DNA of 44,164 bases from Candidatus Gottesmanbacteria bacterium (lineage in GTDB: Bacteria; Patescibacteriota; Microgenomatia; UBA10105; UBA927). Of this stretch, positions 24,253-33,216 are shown piece by piece (the stretch's first letter is position 1; each line of letters begins with the position of its first letter). The notes beneath the pieces were generated by a model. The model had not been told where the DNA came from and did no database searches. It saw nothing but the letters and a program-made list of their open reading frames with translations. Position numbers and translations under genes: made by a program. Location of the stretch: NCBI GenBank assembly GCA_016214885.1, contig JACRMP010000035.1, positions 1 to 44,164 on the forward strand. Direction: 5' to 3'.

Positions 24253-24882
24253 ATGGAGATACACCCACTCGGTCATTCATCGTTCAGACTTCGCGGTAAA
24301 CAGGCTACAGTAGTTACTGACCCATATGATGCTAAAGAGATGTCGGTTAAATTCCCCAAGCATATCGAAGCGGATGTGGTGACTATTTCCCATGACCATA
24401 GTGATCATAATGCTGCCGCACTCGTTGAGGGCAAACCATATGTCATCAAAGGACCTGGCGAGTACGAAATCAAGGGCATTTCCGTTATCGGGATTGCATC
24501 GTTTCATGATGAGCAGGAAGGCAAAGAGCGGGGGCGGAATACGATGTACCGGATTGAGGTCGATAACGTAAAAATTGCACATCTTGGCGACATCGGACAT
24601 GTGTTATCATCCGTCCAGCTTGATGCGTTGGACGGCGTTGATGTCCTGTTAATTCCCGTTGGCGGTACATATACCGTAGACGCCGAAAAAGCCGCGCAGA
24701 TTATTTCCGATATAGAACCGAAAATTGTTATTCCCATGCATGACGCGCGGTCCAATAAAGACTTGGCTCCGCTGGAAGCATTTCTTAAGAAAATGAATAA
24801 AACTGACGCTGTTCCTGTCCCCAAGCTGACGATAAGCCGCGATAAGTTGCCGGCAGTGATGGAAGTAGTAGTTCTGGAGTAA
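24253..24882 (+). CDS. MBL-fold metal-dependent hydrolase
   Basis: 209 aa. The metallo-beta-lactamase fold is marked by ISHDHSDHN (HxHxDH), AHLGDIGHV and the late histidine in IVIPMHDARSN. It resembles the short YtkL/UPF0173-like group of L-ascorbate-lactonase-type proteins rather than a nuclease; the substrate is unknown. A -10 like TAAAAT (24238-24243) lies 9 nt before the ATG. dnaB starts 3 bp after its stop, so the two are likely one transcript. Confidence 0.9.
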   Translation: MEIHPLGHSSFRLRGKQATVVTDPYDAKEMSVKFPKHIEADVVTISHDHSDHNAAALVEGKPYVIKGPGEYEIKGISVIGIASFHDEQEGKERGRNTMYRIEVDNVKIAHLGDIGHVLSSVQLDALDGVDVLLIPVGGTYTVDAEKAAQIISDIEPKIVIPMHDARSNKDLAPLEAFLKKMNKTDAVPVPKLTISRDKLPAVMEVVVLE

Positions 24883-24885
24883 ACC

Positions 24886-26235
24886 ATGCCAAACCCCAAA
24901 GTTCCTCCGCACGACGACGTCGCCGAACAGTCGGTGTTAGGGGCGGTTCTTATCGATAAAGATGCCATGGTCGATGTGGCGGAATTTTTGCGTCCCAATC
25001 ATTTTTATAAAGACGCAAATGCACAGGTATATGCCGCCATGATGGAGCTGTATGAGCTCCATGAGCCGATAGACGTTGTCACCGTCACCGCCCAGCTTAA
25101 GAAAAACGGTAACCTCAAGATTGTAACCGCCCCCTACATATCTGATTTGGTGAACGTCGTGCCGACGAGCGCTCATGCCGAGCAATACGCGCGGATTATC
25201 ACCGAGCATGCTACCAAACGGCGGCTCGTAGATGCAGCGGCCAGGATTACGGAAATGGCATTCCGCGAAGAAGGGGCTGCAAATTCTATCGTTGATGAAG
25301 CCGAGTCGCAGATTTTTGCGATTTCCCAGTCTGCGATACGGCGCGATTTTATTCCCATAAAGGACGCACTTGCCGCGTCGTTTGACCGCCTGGATGAGCT
25401 GCATAAACGCGCAGGGGGGTTGCGGGGAGTTCCTACCGGCTTTACAGAATTGGACAACAAATTAGCCGGTATGCAGGATGCTAACCTTATTATTCTGGCA
25501 GCACGTCCGGGAACGGGAAAAACAGCGATGATTTTAAATATCGCCCAGCATATTACCGTCAAAAATAAAATGCCGGTAGGTATTTTTTCGCTCGAAATGA
25601 GTAAAGAGGAGTTGGTGGATCGTTTACTGGTTTCTCAGGCAGACATCGAAGCTTGGAGGCTTAAGACAGGTAAACTCACTGACGATGACTTCACCAAGCT
25701 ATCTGACGCGATGGGAGAGCTTGCCGAAGCGCCGCTTTATATTGATGACACTCCCGGCATGAACATCATCGAGATGCGCACGAAAGCGCGCAGACTGCAG
25801 GTGGAGCACGGGGTTAAACTTATTATGGTGGATTACTTGCAGCTTTGTGATCCGGGCAGGAAGTTTGATAACCGGGTGCAGGAAGTGTCGATTATTTCCC
25901 AGAGTCTTAAGAACCTTGCCCGTGAACTGCGTATTCCCGTACTCGCATGTTCACAGCTTTCCCGTGCGGTTGAAACCAGGGGAACCAGGGTTCCTGAGCT
26001 TTCTGACCTTCGGGAATCAGGTTCTATCGAACAGGATGCGGACGTAGTTATGTTTTTGTACCGGGAAGAAGCGGATCAGGCCATGTGGGGGGATCAGATC
26101 CAGACAAAGCTCCGGGTAGCCAAACACCGTAACGGTCCTCTTGCAGAAATCGACCTAATTTTCCGTGGCGACCGGATCCGGTTTTATTCGGTGGAACATA
26201 AAAATACCGACGCTCCGCCTCCCGCAGCCCACTAA
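24886..26235 (+). CDS. dnaB: Replicative DNA helicase DnaB
   Basis: 449 aa, normal length. The N-terminal domain starts PHDDVAEQSVLGAVLIDKDAM and the RecA-like helicase domain has Walker A ARPGTGKTAM (about 205-214), Walker B LIMVDYLQL (about 312-320), QLSRAVETRG and DLRESGSIEQDADVVMFLYR. There is no intein or insertion. It forms the hexameric ring that unwinds DNA at the fork. It is followed by a promoter and tRNA-Leu. Confidence 0.98.
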   Translation: MPNPKVPPHDDVAEQSVLGAVLIDKDAMVDVAEFLRPNHFYKDANAQVYAAMMELYELHEPIDVVTVTAQLKKNGNLKIVTAPYISDLVNVVPTSAHAEQYARIITEHATKRRLVDAAARITEMAFREEGAANSIVDEAESQIFAISQSAIRRDFIPIKDALAASFDRLDELHKRAGGLRGVPTGFTELDNKLAGMQDANLIILAARPGTGKTAMILNIAQHITVKNKMPVGIFSLEMSKEELVDRLLVSQADIEAWRLKTGKLTDDDFTKLSDAMGELAEAPLYIDDTPGMNIIEMRTKARRLQVEHGVKLIMVDYLQLCDPGRKFDNRVQEVSIISQSLKNLARELRIPVLACSQLSRAVETRGTRVPELSDLRESGSIEQDADVVMFLYREEADQAMWGDQIQTKLRVAKHRNGPLAEIDLIFRGDRIRFYSVEHKNTDAPPPAAH

Positions 26236-26246
26236 GCGCTACACTA

Positions 26247-26274
26247 TCCACAGGACAGGCGCATCGTTTATAAT
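26247..26274 (+). promoter_or_regulatory. Probable promoter of tRNA-Leu
   Basis: TCCACA (26247-26252), 16-nt spacer, perfect TATAAT (26269-26274), about 115 bp before the mature tRNA. The repeat unit at 26301-26396 lies between promoter and tRNA. Confidence 0.45.
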
Positions 26275-26300
26275 AGGCAAGTAATTCTCTGAGGAGTATT

Positions 26301-26396
26301 TTAATAAACAAATATTGCCGAGGCTCGCCTCGACTCGCAAATACGGAGTCGACGCGAGGCGGGTGACGGAGAATTAATAAACAAATATTGCCGAGG
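26301..26396 (+). repeat. Exact 23-bp direct repeat around a 50-bp palindromic insert, covering the tRNA-Leu 5' end
   Basis: The 23 bases at 26301-26323 recur without change at 26374-26396. The second copy contains the first seven bases of tRNA-Leu (GCCGAGG). Between them, 26324-26373 holds an imperfect hairpin (TCGACTC paired with GAGTCGA, CGCCTC with GAGGCG, loop GCAAATACG). This looks like a small palindromic element bounded by a target duplication. Confidence 0.7.
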
Positions 26397-26474
26397 TGGC
26401 GGAATGGCAGACGCTCAGGTCTCAAAAACCTGTGAGCATAATAGCTCGTGGAGGTTCGACTCCTCTCCTCGGCA
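26390..26474 (+). tRNA. tRNA-Leu (CAA)
   Basis: Acceptor stem GCCGAGG/CCTCGGC with discriminator A73 at 26474. D arm from GCGGAATGGCAGACGC. Anticodon stem CAGGT/ACCTG with loop CTCAAAA (anticodon CAA, reading UUG). Long variable arm as expected for leucine. T arm GGAGG/CCTCT with a normal TTCGACT loop. CCA is not encoded (CAA follows A73), unlike the tRNA-His in this window. Confidence 0.95.
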
Positions 26475-26542
26475 CAACATAGCTCTTCAAAATCGGAAAT
26501 GGGTTTATTTACGCAACTAGCTAATCAAGTGCTACGGCGTGT

Positions 26543-27016
26543 TCACGCCAAAATCACAAGGAAAAATATAACCGTGGCAATTTGTGTTACCAGCCCCAGG
26601 GGTAACTGTGCTTTGGAATGAAATATGTTGGGCAACTTGTAAAATGCATACGAGACTTTTTCCAAAATACCGGCGTGTGCTCCGGGGGATTGTTTTTTGG
26701 CGTTTGCATAAAAAATATACCACGGAGTCTCCAGCCAGTCGGGAAGTATGCCGAAAAGCACCGTGATAGCCCAGAGCATAAACGGTAAATATTGTCCGAA
26801 AAAAAAGTATGAAAGTCCGATACCGGTAAGTGTTTCTCCAATGGCAAAAATGCCGGTTGTGTGTTTAGGGCGGTTCCGCCAGTTGGTGCCGAAGTCCCAG
26901 TGGGGGATGCTATCCATGATGTAGTGGGAAGCGAGCGCTAACAAACTTGCGGTAACGGGGTCAGTAAATCTTGCGGCAATGGCGCCGGAAACGAGTGCAT
27001 GTGCGGTTGCGGTCAT
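26543..27016 (-). CDS. Small integral membrane protein, YdjM-like
   Basis: 157 aa from the ATG at 27016, with several hydrophobic helices. The N-terminal MTATAHALVSGAIAARF, followed by ASHYIMDSIPHWDFG, has the spaced histidines and aspartates of YdjM-like membrane-bound metal-dependent hydrolases. The activity is not proven for this group. TACAAT (27028-27023) sits 6 nt before the ATG, giving a leaderless mRNA; the longer frame to 27136 overlaps the divergent MFS gene and is unlikely. An inverted repeat GGCGTG/CACGCC just after the stop lacks a T-tract. Confidence 0.75.
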   Translation of the reverse strand: MTATAHALVSGAIAARFTDPVTASLLALASHYIMDSIPHWDFGTNWRNRPKHTTGIFAIGETLTGIGLSYFFFGQYLPFMLWAITVLFGILPDWLETPWYIFYANAKKQSPGAHAGILEKVSYAFYKLPNIFHSKAQLPLGLVTQIATVIFFLVILA

Positions 27017-27064
27017 AATCTTATTGTATGATAAGATGGGTGTTGTTGTAAAACAATCCATCCC

Positions 27065-28369
27065 ATGAAAGTCGCACATATTACAAAAAAAATGGACCCC
27101 GTTCTGGATGTCCTGAAAAACTCCCTGTTTCGTCACCTCTGGGTAGGACAGATTGCTACACAGCTGGCTAGCAACATGCTCATTTTTTTGCTGGCGCTTC
27201 TTATTTACCGCATGACAGGGAGTAATGTGGCAGTATCAGGATTATTTCTTGCCTACGGTTTTCCTTCGTTGCTGTTTGGCGTCATGGCAGGAACCATTGT
27301 AGATAGATTAGACCGCCGCGCAGTGCTTATCGTCGCCCATGTAACCCGGGCGCTTTTAATGTTTGCTGTCATGGCAGCAGGAGAACGCATATCAGCAGTG
27401 TATCTTTTGGTATTTACGTATGCGCTGATAAATCAGCTTACTACCCCTGCCGAAGTGCCGCTTATTCCGCAGTTTGTTCCCAAAACACATCTCGTTTCCG
27501 CAAACAGTCTGTTTTCATTTACATTTTACGGGAGTATGGCAGTAGGTCTTATTGCTGCGGGACCGGTGCTCAGATTTTTGGGGGCGGACGGTGCTCATAT
27601 TCTTATTTTTATTCTTTATATGATCGGAGCAATTTCGGTAATGGGAATCCCTCCGCAGGGTGAGGGGATCAAGTCATTACGGAGAATTTTTCAGTATGAT
27701 CTTCTCTACATAGCCAAACGGTTTTTGGTGAATATGGAAATGGGAGTTAAATATGTTGCGAAGTCCGCAACGCTGCGGGAAGCGGTGGTGCTCTTAACCG
27801 GTACCCAGATAATGCTCGTGCTTCTGGGCACGCTGGGGCCTGGTTTTGCAGACAAGGTGCTTCGTATCGATATCCGTGACGCATCGCTGCTTATCGTTGG
27901 ACCGACTATTTTGGGTATATTAAGCGGTGCTTTGTGGGTAGGGAACCGCGGGTACCGCTATTCCCAGAATATTCTCATGAATATTGGGGTTACTGCTGCA
28001 GGGTTGATCCTTATCACTACTTCCGCAGTTTTTGCCGCAACCAATACGTTATGGTTTACCCTGGTTCCCCGGCATGTGGTAAACGTCTTAGCGCTTGGGC
28101 TTTTTTATCTTTTAGGGATCGCCAACAGTTTGCTTGATGTGCCCTCCAACACCATGTTGCAGAAAGAAGCAGAAGGGGACATGCGCGGGAGGGTGTATGG
28201 TATTCTTTCTGCGTCGATTGGCGGCGCCGGTATTCTTCCTGTTGTCGTAAGCGGACTGCTTGCCGACCTTATCGGAGTGGGTAATGTTATTTTTATTCTC
28301 GGATTAATCGTACTTACCTATGGAGTGATGCGTTCTATTCGCTCCCGGAAACAGGGTAAGGTACAATAA
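27065..28369 (+). CDS. MFS transporter
   Basis: 434 aa with about 12 transmembrane helices. The MFS loop-2/3 signature is GTIVDRLDRRAVLI, after a start LFRHLWVGQIATQLASNMLIF typical of the MFS_3/enterobactin-exporter-like group. An efflux role is likely; the substrate is unknown. The start at 27065 is the first ATG; 27095 is an alternative. Divergent from the YdjM-like gene and followed 10 bp later by the Lgt-like gene. Confidence 0.9.
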   Translation: MKVAHITKKMDPVLDVLKNSLFRHLWVGQIATQLASNMLIFLLALLIYRMTGSNVAVSGLFLAYGFPSLLFGVMAGTIVDRLDRRAVLIVAHVTRALLMFAVMAAGERISAVYLLVFTYALINQLTTPAEVPLIPQFVPKTHLVSANSLFSFTFYGSMAVGLIAAGPVLRFLGADGAHILIFILYMIGAISVMGIPPQGEGIKSLRRIFQYDLLYIAKRFLVNMEMGVKYVAKSATLREAVVLLTGTQIMLVLLGTLGPGFADKVLRIDIRDASLLIVGPTILGILSGALWVGNRGYRYSQNILMNIGVTAAGLILITTSAVFAATNTLWFTLVPRHVVNVLALGLFYLLGIANSLLDVPSNTMLQKEAEGDMRGRVYGILSASIGGAGILPVVVSGLLADLIGVGNVIFILGLIVLTYGVMRSIRSRKQGKVQ

Positions 28370-28379
28370 TATATACACT

Positions 28380-29219
28380 ATGTTGCCGACAACATTTGCC
28401 ATAGGTCAGGGGAGTTTTGTCATTGTTAATCTTTTTATTGTATCGGGCTGGTTGGGATTTTCATTCCTTTTCTGGCGGTCGCTCCGCCGGTTTGCCGTAG
28501 AAGAAGACCGCATCTTTGACCTTACTTTTTTTGCGTCGGTTTTTGCCCTCATATTTGCGCGTCTGGGATTCGTAGCCGCGCACCCCGAATTGTTTTTGGG
28601 TAAGTCACCATTACTCATCGCCGCAATCTGGGTGGCTCCCGGGTTGTCATGGCTTGGCGGGCTGGTTGGCGGAGTTGCCACGCTTGTTATGCTGAGCCGC
28701 CAATACAAGGTGCGGTTGGGTTTGGTGCTGGACGCACTTGCCGTAGCATTGCCTCTGCCCATAATTTTGGGGGAGATAGGTTCATTATTTACGGGAGCTG
28801 AATTAGGAAGATCGACAAGTTTGCCCTGGGGGACAGCATTTGGTGGCGGACCACTGCGGCACCCGGTACAGCTGTATGAAATGATTGGCATTATCGGAAT
28901 AAGTATATTAATGGTCCGTATGACAGCCAGATCAATCAAAAATAAATGGCCGTTTGGTATCGTGGGCGTGTGGTTCTTTTTTTGCTATGCGATAGTGGAG
29001 TTCGTGCTTGAATTTGCCAAAGATAGTCGTGTATACTGGGGTAACTTAACCGCCAATCAATGGATGTTGATTGGCATTTTTGCTGAATGTATAGGCGTGT
29101 TGTACGTGAGAGGCGGTGGACGCGAACGGGTCCGCCCCATAACACACAAAATTGTTACATTTTTTGAAGAGAAAGGAAAGAAAATACATGAATCAATTTC
29201 CCGCAGACACACTCGTTGA
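28380..29219 (+). CDS. Lgt-like membrane protein (divergent prolipoprotein diacylglyceryl transferase)
   Basis: 279 aa, about seven transmembrane helices. It aligns with Lgt through RHPVQLYEMIGI and the last third (WFFFCYAIVEFVLEFAKDSR, LTANQWMLIGIF). The Lgt signature G-R-x-G-N-F-x-N-x-E-x2-G is changed to GEIGSLFTGAELG: the essential arginine (R143 of E. coli) is Glu and both asparagines are lost, while the last Glu and Gly remain. It is either a paralogue with another role or an inactive copy. The 3' end overlaps the DksA-type gene by 32 nt. Confidence 0.8.
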   Translation: MLPTTFAIGQGSFVIVNLFIVSGWLGFSFLFWRSLRRFAVEEDRIFDLTFFASVFALIFARLGFVAAHPELFLGKSPLLIAAIWVAPGLSWLGGLVGGVATLVMLSRQYKVRLGLVLDALAVALPLPIILGEIGSLFTGAELGRSTSLPWGTAFGGGPLRHPVQLYEMIGIIGISILMVRMTARSIKNKWPFGIVGVWFFFCYAIVEFVLEFAKDSRVYWGNLTANQWMLIGIFAECIGVLYVRGGGRERVRPITHKIVTFFEEKGKKIHESISRRHTR

Positions 29220-29550
29220 AATCAAAACGCATCTTTTGGAAGAGCAGGCGCGGTTAACCTCACGCATTGCCGAGCTTTCCGGACAGGATCCGTTCTCAGA
29301 CCCCAACAGGACTAATGACAATGCGGCAAGTGACACCGAAGCCAGTGAAGAAAGTAATCATGATCGGGTATCTGCGCTCGTTACTGAGCTTAAAAATCAG
29401 GAGGCAGAAGTGGTCAAAGCACTCGAAAAAATTGCCGACGGTACGTATGGATTCTGTGTTGTTTGCGGTGAAATGATAGATACTGACAGGCTCGCCATTC
29501 ATCCTACGGCAACCATGTGCTTATCCTGCGAATCGAAGAAGAAAAAGTGA
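29188..29550 (+). CDS. TraR/DksA-family zinc-finger protein
   Basis: 120 aa. An N-terminal coiled coil (about 5-85, with an acidic, Asn-rich middle NRTNDNAASDTEASEES) is followed by a C4 zinc finger: C90 and C93 (CVVC), C111 and C114 (CLSC). This is the DksA/TraR layout that reaches into the RNA polymerase secondary channel; the DxxDxA tip of true DksA is not evident. The start at 29188 has GAAAGGAAAG upstream. The stop overlaps the GTG start of the RluA gene (GTGA). Confidence 0.9.
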   Translation: MNQFPADTLVEIKTHLLEEQARLTSRIAELSGQDPFSDPNRTNDNAASDTEASEESNHDRVSALVTELKNQEAEVVKALEKIADGTYGFCVVCGEMIDTDRLAIHPTATMCLSCESKKKK

Positions 29551-30257
29551 ACATCCCAATTCTCTACGAAGACGACGACCTTTTGGTCATAAACAAACCC
29601 CCGGGTGTGGTGGTAAACAATGCCCAATCGGTAGAGGGTGAAACGGTTCAGGACTGGGCGCATGCCCATCTTGGTCTTCCTGAATTAACCGGACCTGCCC
29701 CTGTTAATCCCGATGATTTTCTTTCAAGAGCAGGTATAGTGCACAGGATAGATAAAGAAACTTCAGGGTGTTTGGTTATCGCCAAAAATCCGGTAAATTT
29801 TGCCGCCCTTCAGCTGCAGTTTAAGGAGCGGACGATCAAAAAAACTTACCTCGCTATTGTTCATGGGGTTATTGTCCCCGAATCGGGCGAAATCAGAGCA
29901 CCGGTAGGCAGACTTCCCTGGAACCGTGAACGGTTCGGCATTCTTCCGGGCGGAAAAGACGCGGTGACGTTGTACCGGGTGGCAAGGAGTGGCACTTCCC
30001 ATAAAACAGACATATCACTGGTTGAATTGTATCCGGAGACGGGCAGGACCCATCAGATACGGGTACACCTTAAATACATTAACCATCCGATTGTAGGTGA
30101 TTGGCAGTACGCCGGCAGGAAAACTGCCAGGAACGACCGGGTATGGGCGCCCCGGGTCATGCTGCATGCGTGGAAGATCGTGTTAACCCACCCCGTAAGC
30201 GGTGGCGCCCTTGCAATTGAAGCTCCGGTGCCGGATGATATGAGTAGTATCATCTAG
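29547..30257 (+). CDS. RluA-family pseudouridine synthase
   Basis: 236 aa from GTG 29547, chosen because it overlaps the previous stop as GTGA and gives the normal start VNIPILYEDDDLLVINKPPG. The catalytic aspartate is D69 in HRIDKETSGCLVIAK. Also present are RTIKKTYLAIVHG and TGRTHQIRVHLKYINHPIVGD. No S4 domain is seen. It modifies uridines in rRNA or tRNA; the exact target is not predictable. Confidence 0.94.
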   Translation: MNIPILYEDDDLLVINKPPGVVVNNAQSVEGETVQDWAHAHLGLPELTGPAPVNPDDFLSRAGIVHRIDKETSGCLVIAKNPVNFAALQLQFKERTIKKTYLAIVHGVIVPESGEIRAPVGRLPWNRERFGILPGGKDAVTLYRVARSGTSHKTDISLVELYPETGRTHQIRVHLKYINHPIVGDWQYAGRKTARNDRVWAPRVMLHAWKIVLTHPVSGGALAIEAPVPDDMSSII

Positions 30258-30262
30258 ACGCC

Positions 30263-31987
30263 ATGTCCCATTCATTTTCACTGATCACTACTTTCCTGTT
30301 ATTGCTTGCGGCCGCATTGGGCGGAGGAGCAATTGCCATGCGTCTTAAACTTCCGTCGATTGTAGGCTATATAGCGGGCGGAATTCTTGTCGGCAATACG
30401 CTTTCAGCTAGCTTCGATCACAAGCTAATAAGTGTCATATCGGAAGCAGGAGTGACGCTGTTGTTGTTTACCCTGGGCGTTGAGTTTTCATTTCATAAGC
30501 TTAAACGCATACTTCACGCCATATCATGGCCCGCGATAGGGCAGATAATCATTACATTGTTTGTTGTCATGCTGGCACTTTTTGCTCTAAAAGTTTCGTT
30601 TGTCCCGGCATTGTTTTTGGCAAGTGCGGCAGCACTGTCATCGACCGCAATTGTGGTGAAGCTCCTGTCCGAGCGGGGTGAGCTTGATTCGGTGCCGGGG
30701 GAACTTGCCACGGGCTGGCTGGTTATCCAGGATCTGGCTGTCGTGCCCATGCTCATTTTACTTACCGCAATTTCCGGGGTGAGTAACGGCGAGGGGAGTA
30801 TTTTTACCGTCATGGGAACGATTGTCGTCGCCATGGTGAAAGCAGGGGCGCTTATTGCGGTAGTGCTGTATCTGGGGAGCCGCGGGGTTCCCAAACTTTT
30901 GGGGGCGGTAGCAGGATTCCGCAACCGGGAGTTGTTTCTCTTAACGACAATAGGTATCGTATTTTTTGTTGGGCTTTTAACCTATGTTGCCGGGTTGTCC
31001 GTTTCTTTGGGTGCTTTTCTTGCAGGTCTTCTGGTTGCTGAAACCAGCCAGAATCATGCAGTGTTTGCGGAGATTCGACCGCTTAGGGATCTGTTTGCTG
31101 TAGTGTTTTTTGTATCGCTCGGGATGTCGCTGCCTGCGGGGGTGCTCATTTCTTCGCTTCCCATTATGCTAGTGATGACTGCGTGCGTCATTTTAGTAAA
31201 GGGGGGAAGTATCTACACGCTGCTGCGGTTTTTGGGGTACCACCGCAAAACATCATTCCTTGTCGGTATTTATTTAACCCAGGTAAGTGAGTTTGGTTTT
31301 GTGATAGCCGGTACCGGGGTAGCACTTGGCGCATTGTCAGAAGCACAGTCATCGCTTCTTGTCGCTGTGACATTTGTCACCATTCTTCTTTCGAGCCCCA
31401 TGATAAGCCAGGGGAATAAGCTGTATTACCTGTTTAATAATTTTATGAAACGTTTCCCCAAGTTATTCCGTGACCGGGAGGATGAACCTGCTCCGGATAC
31501 CGCCGAGGGGTATCCTATCCGGGATCATGTCGTAGTGTGCGGATACGGCCGCGTAGGGAGATACATCGGCAGGGCACTTCAGATGTGTGCAATTCCGTTT
31601 TTGGTGGTCGATTATAATCAGCACGTGCTGGCAGGTCTTCGTAGCAGCGGTATACAAACGGTATACGGCGACCCTGCGGACAAAGACGTCCTGGATTATG
31701 CGCAGGTGGATTTTGCCAAATCTATCGTTATTGCCATTCCGGACCGGCACACCCAGGAGATGGTGATCGGCAATGCATTATCGTTAAACAGGCGTATAAA
31801 GATTATCTGCAGGACTCATCACGAAGCTGACCAGCGTCACCTCAAGTCGCTAGGTGTCCAAACGCTTATCCAGCCGGAATTTGAGGCAGCGCTTACTATT
31901 GTTGCTAAGCTGCTTGCTGATTTCGGTGTGTCTGACGAAGAGTCTGCAGGGAAAATTTCCCGCCTCAAAATAGAACACGGCATGTGA
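30263..31987 (+). CDS. Kef-type cation/H+ antiporter (CPA2) with TrkA-N domain
   Basis: 574 aa. The N-terminal Na+/H+ exchanger domain has about 12 helices (about 5-390), including LPSIVGYIAGGILVGN, ASAAALSSTAIVVKLLSERG and LSVSLGAFLAGLLVAET. The C-terminal cytosolic TrkA-N domain starts HVVVCGYGRVGRYIGRAL (about 420-437), a Rossmann fold binding NAD(H) or another nucleotide. There is no TrkA-C domain. The protein likely exchanges K+ or Na+ for protons. It lies 5 bp after the RluA gene. Confidence 0.94.
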   Translation: MSHSFSLITTFLLLLAAALGGGAIAMRLKLPSIVGYIAGGILVGNTLSASFDHKLISVISEAGVTLLLFTLGVEFSFHKLKRILHAISWPAIGQIIITLFVVMLALFALKVSFVPALFLASAAALSSTAIVVKLLSERGELDSVPGELATGWLVIQDLAVVPMLILLTAISGVSNGEGSIFTVMGTIVVAMVKAGALIAVVLYLGSRGVPKLLGAVAGFRNRELFLLTTIGIVFFVGLLTYVAGLSVSLGAFLAGLLVAETSQNHAVFAEIRPLRDLFAVVFFVSLGMSLPAGVLISSLPIMLVMTACVILVKGGSIYTLLRFLGYHRKTSFLVGIYLTQVSEFGFVIAGTGVALGALSEAQSSLLVAVTFVTILLSSPMISQGNKLYYLFNNFMKRFPKLFRDREDEPAPDTAEGYPIRDHVVVCGYGRVGRYIGRALQMCAIPFLVVDYNQHVLAGLRSSGIQTVYGDPADKDVLDYAQVDFAKSIVIAIPDRHTQEMVIGNALSLNRRIKIICRTHHEADQRHLKSLGVQTLIQPEFEAALTIVAKLLADFGVSDEESAGKISRLKIEHGM

Positions 31988-31998
31988 GCATGCTGTGG

Positions 31999-32004
31999 TA
32001 CAAT
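31999..32004 (+). promoter_or_regulatory. Extended -10 promoter of tgt, leaderless
   Basis: TGGTACAAT (TACAAT 31999-32004) is 6 nt before the ATG at 32011, the same arrangement and same nine bases as at ychF. Confidence 0.5.
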
Positions 32005-32010
32005 CGGACA

Positions 32011-33195
32011 ATGGGATTTAGCTTCACCGTTACATCACGCGACCCAAAAACCCGTGCGCGCTGCGGGGTAATCAGCACCCCTCATGGTGACATCATGACA
32101 CCGGCATTTGTGCCGGTAGGTACTCAGGCGAGTGTCAAGTCATTAAGCCCGTTAGAGTTGAACACATTAGGTGTTCAGATTTTTTTTGTAAACACCTATC
32201 ACACGTACCTGCGCCCCGGGCTAGCCGTTATTAAAAAAGCGGGCGGTCTCCATGGGTTTATGGATTGGAAAAAGCCACTCATCACGGACAGTGGAGGATT
32301 CCAGGTATTTTCATTGGCGCGGCCCAAATATACCCCTGCCGACCGGGGTGAGGACGTGCCGTCATTGGTTACCATTACGGAGGATGGTGTCGAGTTCCGG
32401 TCGCATTGGGACGGAAGCCTGCATGTGTTTACTGCAGAGTCATCCATGCAGTGGCAATGGGAATTGGGAAGCGATATCCACATAGCGTTTGATGACTGCA
32501 CTTCTTATCCTGCGACGCGTAGCGCAGCGGAAAAATCCATGGAACGCACCCACCGCTGGTTGCTGCGGAGCATAGCCGCACACGTCAAACTCAGCAAAGC
32601 CTACAAATCTAAATCAAAGCCGTACCAGGCACTCTACGGAGTCGTACAGGGGAGCGTGTACAAAGAACTCCGGGAGAAAAGTGCTCAATATGTCGCTGGT
32701 CTGCAAACGGACGGTATAGCTATAGGGGGTGTTTCGGTAGGTGAGAGTAAAAAAGAAATGCGCAGTGTTTTATCCTGGGTATTGCCGCACCTGCCTGACA
32801 ATAAGCCGCGGCATCTGTTGGGGGTGGGGGAAATTGATGATATTTTCGCCCTTATCGAATCCGGCATGGATACGTTTGACTGTGTACAGCCGACGAGGCT
32901 TGCCCGGATGGGGAGGCTCTTAGTGCGCAAAGCGGGACATAACGAAATAGACATTACCAATAAAATCTGGGCTATGGATATGGGTCCTGTGGAAAAAAAC
33001 TGTTCTTGCTATACCTGTACGCATTTTACCCGGGCGTATATCCACCATCTTTTCCGGGTGAGGGAATTATTGGCATACCGTCTTGCTACCATACACAATA
33101 TCCATTTTATCCACACACTGGTTTCCGAAATCCGGGATGCGATACCCAAAGGGAAGTTAGTTGAAATGAAAAAAAAGTGGGGCTACAATAGATAG
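32011..33195 (+). CDS. tgt: tRNA-guanine transglycosylase
   Basis: 394 aa TIM-barrel enzyme that swaps guanine 34 of GUN-anticodon tRNAs (His, Asp, Asn, Tyr) for a queuosine precursor. Active-site parts are ITDSGGFQVFSLA, FDDCTSYP, GGVSVGES and ESGMDTFDCVQPTR. The zinc site is C331, C333, C336 and H362. The start at 32011 (MGFSFTVTSRD) follows a -10 box by 6 nt; the upstream ATG at 31984 overlaps the antiporter gene. No other queuosine gene is in the window. Confidence 0.96.
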   Translation: MGFSFTVTSRDPKTRARCGVISTPHGDIMTPAFVPVGTQASVKSLSPLELNTLGVQIFFVNTYHTYLRPGLAVIKKAGGLHGFMDWKKPLITDSGGFQVFSLARPKYTPADRGEDVPSLVTITEDGVEFRSHWDGSLHVFTAESSMQWQWELGSDIHIAFDDCTSYPATRSAAEKSMERTHRWLLRSIAAHVKLSKAYKSKSKPYQALYGVVQGSVYKELREKSAQYVAGLQTDGIAIGGVSVGESKKEMRSVLSWVLPHLPDNKPRHLLGVGEIDDIFALIESGMDTFDCVQPTRLARMGRLLVRKAGHNEIDITNKIWAMDMGPVEKNCSCYTCTHFTRAYIHHLFRVRELLAYRLATIHNIHFIHTLVSEIRDAIPKGKLVEMKKKWGYNR

Positions 33196-33216
33196 ATACC
33201 TAAAGGAGGGTAATAT

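Noticed and set aside
26527-26560. Inverted repeat GGCGTG/CACGCC after the YdjM-like gene as terminator
   Set aside because: No T-tract follows on either strand within reach.
33108-33116. Perfect DnaA-box sequence TTATCCACA inside tgt
   Set aside because: Single copy within a coding region, so probably chance.
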